Positions 1 to 8,421 of a stretch of DNA of 64,000 nucleotides are shown piece after piece. The notes under the pieces were generated by a model, which was given only the letters and a program-made list of their open reading frames with translations, was not told where the DNA came from and made no database searches. This stretch comes from an uncultured Paracoccaceae bacterium (GTDB taxonomy: Bacteria > Pseudomonadota > Alphaproteobacteria > Rhodobacterales > Rhodobacteraceae). The translations under genes and the position numbers were made by a program. The stretch lies in NCBI GenBank assembly GCA_947499635.1, contig CANMPD010000010.1:62001-126000 (forward strand), written 5' to 3'. Position 1 is the stretch's first letter. Every line of letters begins with the position of its first letter.

Positions 1-1
1 T

Positions 2-448
2 CGTCTGGATTTCGTAGAAAATCGTTTTGTCGGCATGAAGTCACGCGGTATTTATGAAACCCCCGGTGGTGATATTCTACTTGAAGCACACCGTGGCATT
101 GAACAAATCACCCTCGACAGTGGTGCCGGCCATTTGAAAGACTCGATCATGCCTCGTTATGCAGAGTTGATCTATAATGGGTTCTGGTACTCGCCCGAGC
201 GTGAAATGCTGCAAGCGCTGATCGACAAGAGCCAAGAACATGTCAGCGGCACCGTACGGCTGAAGCTGTATAAAGGATCTGCAAAAACAGTTGGCCGTTG
301 GTCAGATCACAGCTTGTATTCCGAAGCACATGTTACCTTTGAAGAAGATGCAGGTGCCTATGATCAAACAGACGCGGCAGGGTTCATTCAACTTAACGCC
401 CTGCGCTTGAAATTGTTAGCGGCCCGTAACAAGCGCGTTAAAGGCTGA
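2..448 (+). CDS. argG: Argininosuccinate synthase, C-terminal part (5' end outside window)
   Basis: Partial gene: the frame is open from base 2 and ends in TGA at 448. ArgG condenses citrulline and aspartate with ATP to argininosuccinate, the penultimate step of arginine synthesis, in the cytoplasm. The visible 148 residues carry typical C-terminal ArgG sequence: [18 protein letters not shown] near the left edge, then the AHRGIEQ and [15 protein letters not shown] segments and the tetramerisation tail ending in KRVKG. The first in-frame ATG at 35 lies inside this conserved stretch, so it is not the start. An intrinsic terminator follows directly, so argG ends its transcription unit here. Confidence 0.95.
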   Translation, partial: RLDFVENRFVGMKSRGIYETPGGDILLEAHRGIEQITLDSGAGHLKDSIMPRYAELIYNGFWYSPEREMLQALIDKSQEHVSGTVRLKLYKGSAKTVGRWSDHSLYSEAHVTFEEDAGAYDQTDAAGFIQLNALRLKLLAARNKRVKG

Positions 449-470
449 TAAGATCAACCAAAACATGTTC

Positions 471-502
471 AAAAACGGCTTGCCAGCGCGAGCCGTTTTT
501 TT
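471..502 (+). terminator. Rho-independent terminator after argG
   Basis: Inverted repeat AACGGCT (474-480) / AGCCGTT (491-497) with a 10-base loop, followed by a run of seven T. It lies 25 bases after the argG stop codon. Confidence 0.85.
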
Positions 503-616
503 ATGCCAACTTCACGTATTCTCACTGCTGGGTGACATTTGATGTCATGCCTTGCTTAAACCTCATCTGATAAGGTCAAATCCTCCCCAGATCCTAATTA
601 TCAGGGAGAGAGACAC

Positions 617-1288
617 ATGACGCCTTTTAGTGACACAGCACGTAATATTGCCCTAGGGGCTATGATTGCTCTGGCGATGGTGAGTAAATCAACCTCACTT
701 AGTGCCCAAGAAACAGAAACCCTGACCATAGCCGGCGGGTGTTTCTGGTGCGTCGAAAGTGATTTTGAATCTGTCCCCGGCGTTTTGGATGCAGTTGTTG
801 GATATACCGGTGGAAGCAGCCGAAACCCAACTTATAAACAGGTCAGCGGTGAAACAACCGGCCACTACGAAGCCGCGCAGGTCATTTACGATCCCACCGT
901 TGTTTCCCGCAAAGAACTACTGGAATTGTTCTTACGTTCCATAGATGTCACCGATGCAGATGGTCAGTTCTGTGATCGAGGACCTTCCTATAGAACCGCT
1001 ATTTTTGTCTCTGATTCTCAAGAGAGAGAACTGGCTCAAGCTGTAAAAAATGCTGCTCAAGAAGAATTAGGGCAAGAAATCGTAACCCCGATCCTTGATC
1101 AGTCAGCGTTTTACAAAGCCGAAGAGTATCACCAAGCTTACTACAAGGGGGACAATATCATATTGTCTCGTTTTGGCCCAATACGCCAATCTACGGCCTA
1201 TAAACAATACCGCGAAGCCTGTGGCCGTGATTCACGCATTCAAGCACTCTGGGGGAATGACGCTCCTTTTATTCATCACGGGTCATAA
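617..1288 (+). CDS. msrA: Peptide-methionine (S)-S-oxide reductase MsrA, exported
   Basis: 223 residues. Reduces methionine-S-sulfoxide in proteins. The GCFWC active-site motif is present with the catalytic cysteine at about residue 42, followed by the conserved GYTGG and GHYEAAQVIYDP segments and the DRGPSYR motif. A late cysteine (CGRDSRIQ) may be the resolving one. The N-terminus has a hydrophobic segment (about residues 9-30) ending in SLSAQE, which looks like a Sec signal peptide, so the enzyme probably works in the periplasm. The ATG at 617 is preceded by a GGGAGAG ribosome site. No msrB is adjacent. A perfect 10-bp inverted repeat lies about 50 bases downstream. Confidence 0.93.
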   Translation: MTPFSDTARNIALGAMIALAMVSKSTSLSAQETETLTIAGGCFWCVESDFESVPGVLDAVVGYTGGSSRNPTYKQVSGETTGHYEAAQVIYDPTVVSRKELLELFLRSIDVTDADGQFCDRGPSYRTAIFVSDSQERELAQAVKNAAQEELGQEIVTPILDQSAFYKAEEYHQAYYKGDNIILSRFGPIRQSTAYKQYREACGRDSRIQALWGNDAPFIHHGS

Positions 1289-1707
1289 AAACACTTATTT
1301 GAAAGACGACCAGCGTTTTAGCAATGCATGCTACAATCGCTATCCGGCAAATCCTGTCCGGATAGCGGAATAATAAGACCGATGACTAACTCTGTTAGTG
1401 TTAAGTAGCCGTTTGAAACTCTCAACAAGCGGTTAATTTCAAAGAAAATAACTATATCATATTCATATTTCGCAGGCTGATAATAATTAGATTTATATAA
1501 AAACGCCTAACTTTCGCCACATTGCATTCATGAACAGACTACGAATGTTGCCCATTAATTAACGCATTAAAGCACCATGCTTTGAACTGCTCTGTTCCCG
1601 AAGGATCGAGAGCCTGCGTTAAAATGACGTCTGAGCCTGCCAAACTCGGCTTGGTTCCAACTTCGTAAATAGTCAGTCACGTGAAACGGGAAAGAGTTGT
1701 AAGTGTA
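1289..1707. other. Intergenic region between msrA and the flagellin-like gene
   Basis: About 420 bases, AT-rich in the middle (roughly 1440-1510), with no convincing gene. It holds the inverted repeat at 1338-1367 and a TTAA-rich palindromic stretch at 1555-1570 (TTAATTAACGCATTAA). The latter resembles CtrA half-sites but does not match the exact TTAA-N7-TTAA spacing. The flagellin-like promoter is presumably here. CACGTGAAAC at 1678-1687 resembles half of a parS site. Confidence 0.5.
1338..1367. repeat. Perfect 10-bp inverted repeat after msrA
   Basis: Arms CGCTATCCGG (1338-1347) and CCGGATAGCG (1358-1367) enclose a 10-base loop. No T-run follows on the plus strand, so this is either a weak terminator or mRNA 3' stabiliser for msrA, or a protein-binding site. 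Confidence 0.6.
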
Positions 1708-2556
1708 ATGTCCAGTATAAATGTAAACCAAGGCGCAACCATCGCGCTGCAAATGTTAAAAGACACAAAAGACGAAAAAGACGAGGTCCAGGACGAGGTT
1801 TCGACCGGGGAAAAAGTCGCAACCGCCAGCGACAACGCTGCGCTTTGGGCCGTATCAGAAATCATGGAAGGTGATATCGTCGGGCTTGAAGCGACATCAC
1901 AAGCGCTCGCCATCGGTGAAGCTGCCACCAGTGTCGCATCTGCCGGCGCAGAGCAAATCACAAGCGTTTTGCAAGATATGCAACAATTGGCGATCCAAGC
2001 TCAAAGCGGGACAGCTGATTTTGCTGTCATAGAAGAACAGCTTGCTTTTAAGACTGATCAAATCAACTCAATCATCTCTGCGTCACAGTTTAACGGGACA
2101 AATCTGCTTGCCACAGATGCAGATGGAAATGGTGCCTCATCGCTGACTGTCGTCTCGTCATTGGACCGCCAAGGATCCGATGCACCTACGCTATCCACGA
2201 TTCAAGTCGACAGTGTCGATTTTGAAGGCAGCGCAGGATTTGACATCGACAATCGTACATCCATTACTGACGCTGCCTCTGCTAAAACAGCACTTGAGGA
2301 AATCAACGGATTTCTAGAGTTTGCAATTAATGGTGCTGCCCAACTCGGAGCGAAAGAGGCCCAAATAAGTGACCAAGGTAAGTTCGTAAACGATCTGAGT
2401 GATGCGATGGTCAAAGGTCAAAGCGCCATCAAAGATGCTGAGATGGAGGATGCAGCCACGCGTTTAGCCGCCTTAAGTGCTCAAATGCAGCTTGGAACCT
2501 CGTCCCTATCTATCGCGAATTCGTCGCCTGCGTCGCTATCAGCCTTATTTGGATAA
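1708..2556 (+). CDS. Flagellin-like protein
   Basis: 282 residues from the ATG at 1708. A GTG at 1681 would add nine residues, but MSSINVNQGA is the usual flagellin beginning. The N-terminal D0/D1 helix (STGEKVATASDNAALWAVSEIMEGD, then IGEAATSVASAGAEQI) and C-terminal helix (DAEMEDAATRLAALSAQMQLGTSSLSIANSSP) match flagellin terminal domains that pack in the filament core. The central region is short, so this is a minimal flagellin. Residues around 20-35 are unusually rich in Asp, Glu and Lys. No other flagellar gene is nearby. It could be a minor filament subunit or a diverged secreted flagellin; the family call is firm, the role is not. Confidence 0.85.
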   Translation: MSSINVNQGATIALQMLKDTKDEKDEVQDEVSTGEKVATASDNAALWAVSEIMEGDIVGLEATSQALAIGEAATSVASAGAEQITSVLQDMQQLAIQAQSGTADFAVIEEQLAFKTDQINSIISASQFNGTNLLATDADGNGASSLTVVSSLDRQGSDAPTLSTIQVDSVDFEGSAGFDIDNRTSITDAASAKTALEEINGFLEFAINGAAQLGAKEAQISDQGKFVNDLSDAMVKGQSAIKDAEMEDAATRLAALSAQMQLGTSSLSIANSSPASLSALFG

Positions 2557-2635
2557 AAGATATCGTAGTTTGCTGGGTTTTCCTCGGCAAACTGCACCTG
2601 TAAATGTCATGCAAAGCACCAAAGAGGGCACCCGC

Positions 2636-5272
2636 ATGACTGTTACGCCAATGATGGCCCAATACCTCGACATCAAGGCACAATACCCAGACGCGTTGTT
2701 ATTCTATCGTATGGGTGATTTCTATGAGATGTTTTTTCAGGATGCCGTCAACGCAGCTGAAGCCCTTGATATTGCGCTTACTAAACGTGGAAAACACGAC
2801 GGGGTGGATATCCCCATGTGCGGTGTACCATTTCATGCAGCCGAAGGGTATCTCCTCACCCTCATTCGCAAAGGATTTCGCGTTGCTGTCGGGGAACAAT
2901 TAGAAAGTCCAGCAGAGGCCAAAAAACGTGGCGCGAAATCTGTTGTAAAACGTGACGTCGTACGCCTCGTCACGCCTGGCACATTAACCGAAGATAGTCT
3001 GCTAGAGGCGCGGCGCCATAACTTTCTAGTATCCTATACTGAACTGCGCGACGAAGCAGCCCTCGCGTGGGCAGATATTTCCACTGGTGCGTTTCATGTG
3101 ATGTCTATCGCCCGCGTACGTCTTTCTCCAGAACTTGCACGTCTTGCCCCGTCCGAATTGATCGTGTGCGAAGGCCCCGTTTACGACCATGTGCAACAGC
3201 TTGCTGATGAGTATAAAATTCCCCTCACCCCTTTAGGGAAATCAAGCTTCGATAGTACAGCCGGGGAAAAGCGCTTGGGCACATTGTTCAATGTTGCGTC
3301 GCTTGAGGGATTTGGAAACTTCACGCGTGCCGAAGCCTCGGCTATGGGGGCGCTGGTTGATTACCTAGAGATTACCCAAAAAGGGAAACTTCCTCTCTTA
3401 CAGCCTCCACAACAAGAATCTGAGGATCGTGCTGTCCAAATTGATGCCTCAACCCGGCGAAATTTAGAGATCACACGGTCTTTATCTGGAGGCCGAGCCG
3501 GCTCTTTATTGTCCGTTGTTGACCGAACAATGACACCGGGCGGCGCGCGCCTACTTGAGCAACGCCTGTCTAGCCCGTCGCGCAATATAGATGTCATTAA
3601 CGCGCGTCTGGCCGCTTTGGATATGATGGTGACTGATACGGCGCTGTGCGAAGGTCTACGTGCAGATTTGCGTAAAACACCTGACATTGATCGTGCCCTA
3701 TCACGTATCGCGCTTGAGCGCGGCGGACCACGGGACCTTGCAGCAATACGTAATGCACTGTCACAAGGCACCGCTATACTCGCCGGTGTAAAAGGCTATA
3801 CTCTCCCTCCTCTGCTTGCAGACGCAACCGATAGGTTAGGCGGTTTTGATGACCTGTTAACGCTGTTAGATGCCAGCTTGATCGCAGAGCCCCCATTGCT
3901 GGCGCGCGACGGTGGCTTTATCGCATCAGGTTTTGATGCGGACCTAGACGAAGCCCGCACCCTACGCGACGAAGGTCGATCTATTATTGCTGCACTTCAA
4001 CAGAAATACGCTGAGCACACCGGTATCAATGCGCTTAAGATTAAGCATAACAACGTGCTTGGATATTTCATCGAAACCACAGCGACCCACGCCAATAAAA
4101 TGCTATCGGCACCTTTTACTGAAACCTATATCCATCGCCAAACCACCGCCAATCAGGTGCGCTTCACGACTGTTGAACTTAGTGAAATAGAAACTAAAAT
4201 CCTGAACGCTGGAAACCATGCCTTAGACATTGAAAAGCGTCTCTATCAAACGCTATCTGGCTCTATTTTAGACTCTGCGGCACACTTAAACCAAGCAGCG
4301 CGCGGTTTTGCCGAACTCGATTTAATAACTGCATTGGCAGATTTAGCACGTGGTGAAAATTGGTCTCGTCCCAAAGTCGACACTTCGCGTGCGTTTGATA
4401 TTCAGGCCGGGCGGCACCCCGTAGTAGAACAGGCATTACGACAAAAAGGGACAGATAGCTTTGTCGCAAATGACTGCGATCTTAGCGCAGAAACGGGAGC
4501 CGCAATCTGGTTGCTTACTGGTCCGAACATGGCTGGTAAATCGACCTTTTTACGCCAAAATGCGCTGATTACCATATTGGCACAAATCGGTAGCTACGTA
4601 CCCGCCTCATTTGCCCATATCGGATTGGTCAGCCAAGTCTTCAGCCGTGTAGGTGCGTCAGATGACCTAGCTCGAGGTCGGTCAACTTTCATGGTGGAAA
4701 TGGTAGAAACCGCTGCAATTCTGAATCAAGCCGATGATCGTGCGTTGGTAATCTTAGATGAAATTGGCCGCGGTACGGCAACATACGATGGTTTATCCAT
4801 CGCTTGGGCAACATTAGAACATTTACACGAAACCAACCAATCTCGGGCGTTGTTTGCAACCCATTATCACGAGCTAACACAGTTGGCGCAAAAATTACCT
4901 GGCGTCGAAAATACCACTGTGTCGGTCAAAGAATGGGAAGGCGAAGTCATCTTTCTACACGAAGTCCGCAAAGGTGCCGCAGATCGATCTTATGGTGTTC
5001 AAGTCGCCCAGCTGGCCGGATTACCTGCATCCGTTGTAACACGTGCCCGTGACGTTCTGGATATGCTTGAACAAGGTGCACGTGATCACGGCGCTGCTAA
5101 ATTGCAAATAGACGATTTACCGCTGTTCTCAGCTGCCCCTGCTCCGCAACCCAAAACACCGTCGTTGGTTGATAAACTCTTGGACAATATCAACCCGGAT
5201 GACCTCAGCCCACGTGAAGCACTTGAAGCCCTGTATAAGCTTAAAAGCGCAAATAAAAACAGCGATACCTAA
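2636..5272 (+). CDS. mutS: DNA mismatch repair protein MutS
   Basis: 878 residues. MutS binds base mismatches and small loops and recruits MutL in an ATP-dependent manner. The mismatch-wedge motif Phe-Tyr-Glu is at residue 29, in MGDFYEMF. The Walker A motif GPNMAGKS starts near residue 629, followed by the ABC-type signature region and Walker B LVILDEIGRGTATYDG; FATHYHEL comes after. Length is normal for bacterial MutS. Start chosen at ATG 2636 because GAGGG lies 8-12 bases upstream and MTVTPMMAQYLDIK is the usual N-terminus. A longer in-frame reading from 2477 would overlap the flagellin-like gene. The stop codon lies in the loop of a bidirectional terminator shared with grpE. Confidence 0.97.
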   Translation: MTVTPMMAQYLDIKAQYPDALLFYRMGDFYEMFFQDAVNAAEALDIALTKRGKHDGVDIPMCGVPFHAAEGYLLTLIRKGFRVAVGEQLESPAEAKKRGAKSVVKRDVVRLVTPGTLTEDSLLEARRHNFLVSYTELRDEAALAWADISTGAFHVMSIARVRLSPELARLAPSELIVCEGPVYDHVQQLADEYKIPLTPLGKSSFDSTAGEKRLGTLFNVASLEGFGNFTRAEASAMGALVDYLEITQKGKLPLLQPPQQESEDRAVQIDASTRRNLEITRSLSGGRAGSLLSVVDRTMTPGGARLLEQRLSSPSRNIDVINARLAALDMMVTDTALCEGLRADLRKTPDIDRALSRIALERGGPRDLAAIRNALSQGTAILAGVKGYTLPPLLADATDRLGGFDDLLTLLDASLIAEPPLLARDGGFIASGFDADLDEARTLRDEGRSIIAALQQKYAEHTGINALKIKHNNVLGYFIETTATHANKMLSAPFTETYIHRQTTANQVRFTTVELSEIETKILNAGNHALDIEKRLYQTLSGSILDSAAHLNQAARGFAELDLITALADLARGENWSRPKVDTSRAFDIQAGRHPVVEQALRQKGTDSFVANDCDLSAETGAAIWLLTGPNMAGKSTFLRQNALITILAQIGSYVPASFAHIGLVSQVFSRVGASDDLARGRSTFMVEMVETAAILNQADDRALVILDEIGRGTATYDGLSIAWATLEHLHETNQSRALFATHYHELTQLAQKLPGVENTTVSVKEWEGEVIFLHEVRKGAADRSYGVQVAQLAGLPASVVTRARDVLDMLEQGARDHGAAKLQIDDLPLFSAAPAPQPKTPSLVDKLLDNINPDDLSPREALEALYKLKSANKNSDT

Positions 5273-5287
5273 AAAGGTACCGCTGTT
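5258..5287. terminator. Bidirectional terminator between mutS and grpE
   Basis: Interrupted hairpin: outer arms AACAGCG (5258-5264) / CGCTGTT (5281-5287) and inner arms TACC / GGTA around a TAAAAA loop, with one mismatch. It is flanked by A-rich sequence on the left, giving a T-run for minus-strand transcripts of hrcA-grpE. The loop contains the mutS stop codon. Confidence 0.75.
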
Positions 5288-5306
5288 AAAAATTATGAGA
5301 CTGCAC

Positions 5307-5867
5307 TTACGCTGGTGTGGACGACACACCAACCTGTGCGGGGCGCAACAGACGGTCATGTAACATGAAACCGTCCGCAGAAACCTGAATAATGTCACCT
5401 GCTTTGGTGCCTGGCACAGGTGCCTCGAACATTGCTTCGTGTTCGTTTGGATCAAAACGATCCCCAACCTCTGGTGTGATGATTTTAATTCCATGTTTTT
5501 CAAACACGTTCATCAGTGACCTGAGTGTCAATTCAACACCTTCAATCAAAGCAGCAGAGACTTGTCTTTGCTCATCTGTTGCTGACTCGACCGCACGTTT
5601 GAGATTGTCGTATACGGGCAAAAGATCGCGCGACAGCTTTGAACCGCCATACTGCTCAGCTTCACGGCGGGCTTTATCACCACGCTTACGAGAATTCTCA
5701 GCATCAGCCAAAGCCCGCATAAAGCGATCTTTATACTCGTCCCGCTCAGCACGCAGCGAATCAATTTCAATCGCCTCGTCATCAATCTCCTCGAACTCAG
5801 CCGAGTGTTCTTCTGCTTCTGCCGAAGCAATGTCATCCAGAAAATCGTTGTTTGTCGGATCTGCCAT
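5307..5867 (-). CDS. grpE: Nucleotide exchange factor GrpE
   Basis: 186 residues. GrpE releases ADP from DnaK in the DnaK-DnaJ-GrpE chaperone cycle. The protein has the acidic N-terminus, a long charged helix (ERDEYKDRFMRALADAENSRKRGDKARREAEQYG) used for dimerisation, and the C-terminal beta domain with GDRFDPNEHEAMFEAPVPGTKAGDIIQV and the terminal RLLRPAQVGVS. It lies 13 bases after hrcA on the same strand, so the two are co-transcribed: heat-shock repressor first, co-chaperone second. Confidence 0.96.
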   Translation of the reverse strand: MADPTNNDFLDDIASAEAEEHSAEFEEIDDEAIEIDSLRAERDEYKDRFMRALADAENSRKRGDKARREAEQYGGSKLSRDLLPVYDNLKRAVESATDEQRQVSAALIEGVELTLRSLMNVFEKHGIKIITPEVGDRFDPNEHEAMFEAPVPGTKAGDIIQVSADGFMLHDRLLRPAQVGVSSTPA

Positions 5868-5880
5868 GTTTCACCTCTAG

Positions 5881-6942
5881 TTACCGATCGGAGAGTATTT
5901 TTCCGACCAGTTGTGCCGTGTAATCTACGATGGGCACAATTCGTCCGTAATTTAGGCGTGTCGGGCCAATTACCCCGACAGCACCAATGATCTTTTGGTC
6001 AGCGTTCATATAGGGAGAGACCACCAAAGAGGAACCCGAAAGTGAAAAAAGTTTGTTTTCAGAGCCAATAAAAATGCGCACACCCTCTCCATCCTCGGTG
6101 AGTTGCAAAAATTCAGCGATATCACGCTTGCGTTCAAGGTCATCAAACAGCTCTCGGATTTTGTCTAGTTCCTCTGGTGCACCATCATCAGACAAGAGAT
6201 TCGACCGCCCTCGTACAATGAGACGCGCATCATCTGCGTCCGTTGCATCCCAGGCTGCCAACCCACTTTCAATCATCGACTGAGCAAGGGTATCTATTTC
6301 TTGTCGACGTTTATTAATCTCAACCTGAAAATCTTTACGCACCTGAGAGAGCGTACGCCCTTCGATCAATGCATTTAGAAAGTTCGCAGCAACCCGCATC
6401 GAGCTTGGTGTTTGTCCTAGCGGTGGCGTGAACAGTCGATTTTCTACATGCCCGTCAGAAAATACCAAAACCACCAATGCACGATCATGCGCCAACGATA
6501 CAAATTCAATATGACGCAATTCGGTTTCATGTTTAGGAGTCAAAACTAGAGATGCACCTTGGGTAACGCCAGATAATACAGCGCCCACACGATCCAACAT
6601 CGTGCTCATATCGCCAGACTGATCATCCAAGGTCGAGTTGATCTTATCAAGATCGCCACGCGCCGGATCCCCCGTTTGCAATAACCCATCAACAAACAGC
6701 CGCAATCCCGTTTGAGTCGGAATTCGCCCTGCCGAAACATGAGGGCTATCTAGTAAACCAAGATACTCTAGATCTTGCATCACATTACGAACCGTCGCCG
6801 CCGAAAGTTTCTCATTCAAGGACCGCGTAAGCGTGCGACTTCCGACAGGGCCACCGGTATCTAGATAGCTCTCGACCAGAACGCGGAAGACTTCACGCGA
6901 TCTATCGTTCATTTCATGTAAGATCGAATTCGGGTCCGTCAT
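5881..6942 (-). CDS. hrcA: Heat-inducible transcription repressor HrcA
   Basis: 353 residues, full length. HrcA represses class I heat-shock genes by binding CIRCE elements. The N-terminal winged helix (SREVFRVLVESYLDTGGPVGSRTLTRSLNEKLSAATVRNVMQDLE) and conserved SPHVSAGRIPTQTGLRLFVD region are clear. The C-terminal GAF-like part includes RLNYGRIVPIVDYTAQLV. It is the first gene of hrcA-grpE and divergent from rph. I found no CIRCE (TTAGCACTC-N9-GAGTGCTAA) in the 154-base upstream region, but a different 18-bp inverted repeat is there. Confidence 0.95.
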   Translation of the reverse strand: MTDPNSILHEMNDRSREVFRVLVESYLDTGGPVGSRTLTRSLNEKLSAATVRNVMQDLEYLGLLDSPHVSAGRIPTQTGLRLFVDGLLQTGDPARGDLDKINSTLDDQSGDMSTMLDRVGAVLSGVTQGASLVLTPKHETELRHIEFVSLAHDRALVVLVFSDGHVENRLFTPPLGQTPSSMRVAANFLNALIEGRTLSQVRKDFQVEINKRRQEIDTLAQSMIESGLAAWDATDADDARLIVRGRSNLLSDDGAPEELDKIRELFDDLERKRDIAEFLQLTEDGEGVRIFIGSENKLFSLSGSSLVVSPYMNADQKIIGAVGVIGPTRLNYGRIVPIVDYTAQLVGKILSDR

Positions 6943-6972
6943 TCGTCCAATTAGCCAATCTTTATCTGCCTT

Positions 6973-6990
6973 TGCATATTAGCATATGCA
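6973..6990. promoter_or_regulatory. Inverted repeat in the hrcA/rph divergent promoter region
   Basis: Perfect arms TGCATAT (6973-6979) and ATATGCA (6984-6990) around TAGC, 31 bases before the hrcA start. It is not a CIRCE sequence. It could be an operator or part of a promoter; no T-run is present. Confidence 0.4.
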
Positions 6991-7096
6991 GCCTGCCGTT
7001 AATTGTCACTAAAGCGCGACCGCTTTATTGGTCAATAGCCTTGCATCGTTGGCCTCACAAACGTAATTCCACATACAACAAACAAAGGATATCCCC

Positions 7097-7810
7097 ATGC
7101 GACCCTCCGGACGTGCCCTGAACGAAATGCGTGCTGTGTCAATTGAGACAGGTTTTACAAAACATGCCGAAGGATCTTGCCTGATTAAAGTTGGTGATAC
7201 GCATGTTTTATGCACAGCAACTATTGATGAACGTGTACCACCCTTTATCAAAGGGTCCGGTTTGGGCTGGGTCACAGCCGAATACGGCATGCTGCCACGT
7301 GCAACAAACACACGCATGCGACGTGAAGCCTCCTCTGGGAAACAAGGCGGCCGCACAGTCGAAATTCAACGCCTCATCGGTCGCGCGCTACGTGCTGGTG
7401 TTGATCGTGTTGCATTGGGCGAACGCCAAATCACAGTCGATTGTGATGTATTGCAAGCTGATGGTGGCACACGTTGTGCATCAATTACCGGGGGTTGGGT
7501 TGCTCTGCGTCTGGCTGTTAACAAGCTTATGAAAGCGGGTGACGTTAAAATGGATCCTTTGATTGATCCCGTGTCCGCTGTTTCATGTGGTATATACGCA
7601 GGCCAGCCTGTGCTTGACCTTGACTACCCCGAAGATTCAGAAGCCGGCGTCGACGGTAACTTTATCATGACCGGATCAGGTAAACTGATTGAAGTCCAGA
7701 TGTCTGCCGAAGGATCCTTGTTCTCTCGCGCACAAATGAATGAACTGATGGACCTCGCGGAAAAAGGCACCTCTGAATTAGCAGCCATCCAAAAGGCAGC
7801 CTGCGCATGA
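7097..7810 (+). CDS. rph: Ribonuclease PH
   Basis: 237 residues. Phosphorolytic 3'-5' exoribonuclease that trims tRNA 3' ends. The whole chain matches the family: [12 protein letters not shown] at the start, [22 protein letters not shown], the [21 protein letters not shown] phosphate-binding region, [18 protein letters not shown] and the terminal [16 protein letters not shown]. It overlaps rdgB by four bases (ATGA) and begins a plus-strand run rph-rdgB-hemW-DUF454, divergent from hrcA. Confidence 0.97.
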   Translation: MRPSGRALNEMRAVSIETGFTKHAEGSCLIKVGDTHVLCTATIDERVPPFIKGSGLGWVTAEYGMLPRATNTRMRREASSGKQGGRTVEIQRLIGRALRAGVDRVALGERQITVDCDVLQADGGTRCASITGGWVALRLAVNKLMKAGDVKMDPLIDPVSAVSCGIYAGQPVLDLDYPEDSEAGVDGNFIMTGSGKLIEVQMSAEGSLFSRAQMNELMDLAEKGTSELAAIQKAACA

Positions 7811-8421
7811 TACGGAAGTTTCAGGGTGACACGCTATTAGTAGCGACTCACAACAAAGGCAAATTAAATGAAATTACCGAAATTTTGACACCTTACGGTG
7901 TCAAAGTTATCGGTGCCGCTGAGATGGATTTACCTGAGCCAGACGAAACCGAGGATACATTCGTCGGAAATGCACGTATCAAAGCACATGCTGCTGTAAA
8001 AGCAACCGGCCTGCCCGCATTGTCGGATGACAGCGGGATCACAATTGACGCTCTTGATGGAGCCCCCGGCGTCTATACAGCTGACTGGGCCGAAACCGGT
8101 AATGGCCGCGATTTCATGATGGCTATGACCCGCGCAAACGACGAGATCAACGCGAAAGGTCCAGATGCCCCACGTAGCGCTCAATTTCGTTGTACACTCG
8201 TCATTGCATGGCCTGATGGGCACGACGAAGTCTTCGAAGGTGTAATGCCCGGTGAACTGATATGGCCCATTCGCGGCGAAGGCGGTTTTGGCTACGATCC
8301 AATGTTCATCCCTCAAGGCTTGGATATAACTTGCGCCCAAATGGACAAAAACGAAAAAAATAAGATCAGCCACAGAGGCCGTGCTGTGACCGCCTTTGTC
8401 CAAGGCTGTTTCAGTGCCTAA
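7807..8421 (+). CDS. rdgB: dITP/XTP pyrophosphatase (non-canonical purine NTPase)
   Basis: 204 residues. Hydrolyses dITP, ITP and XTP to monophosphates, keeping deaminated purines out of DNA. Family motifs seen: [12 protein letters not shown] near the N-terminus, [44 protein letters not shown] (metal and substrate site), [13 protein letters not shown] and SHRGRAV. Translationally coupled to rph by an ATGA overlap. Its 3' end overlaps hemW. Confidence 0.96.
   Translation: MIRKFQGDTLLVATHNKGKLNEITEILTPYGVKVIGAAEMDLPEPDETEDTFVGNARIKAHAAVKATGLPALSDDSGITIDALDGAPGVYTADWAETGNGRDFMMAMTRANDEINAKGPDAPRSAQFRCTLVIAWPDGHDEVFEGVMPGELIWPIRGEGGFGYDPMFIPQGLDITCAQMDKNEKNKISHRGRAVTAFVQGCFSA

Noticed and set aside
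1555-1570. CtrA site before the flagellin-like gene
   Set aside because: TTAA elements are present, but spacings are 8 and 4 rather than the required 7.
2477-2635. Long N-terminal extension of mutS overlapping the flagellin-like gene
   Set aside because: The extra 53 residues are the flagellin 3' end read in another frame and resemble no MutS; a good ribosome site and the normal N-terminus are at 2636.
6943-7096. CIRCE element before hrcA
   Set aside because: No TTAGCACTC / GAGTGCTAA pair with a 9-base spacer is present.
7009-7356. 115-residue minus-strand frame overlapping the rph start
   Set aside because: Covers conserved rph codons on the other strand, no family and no ribosome site.
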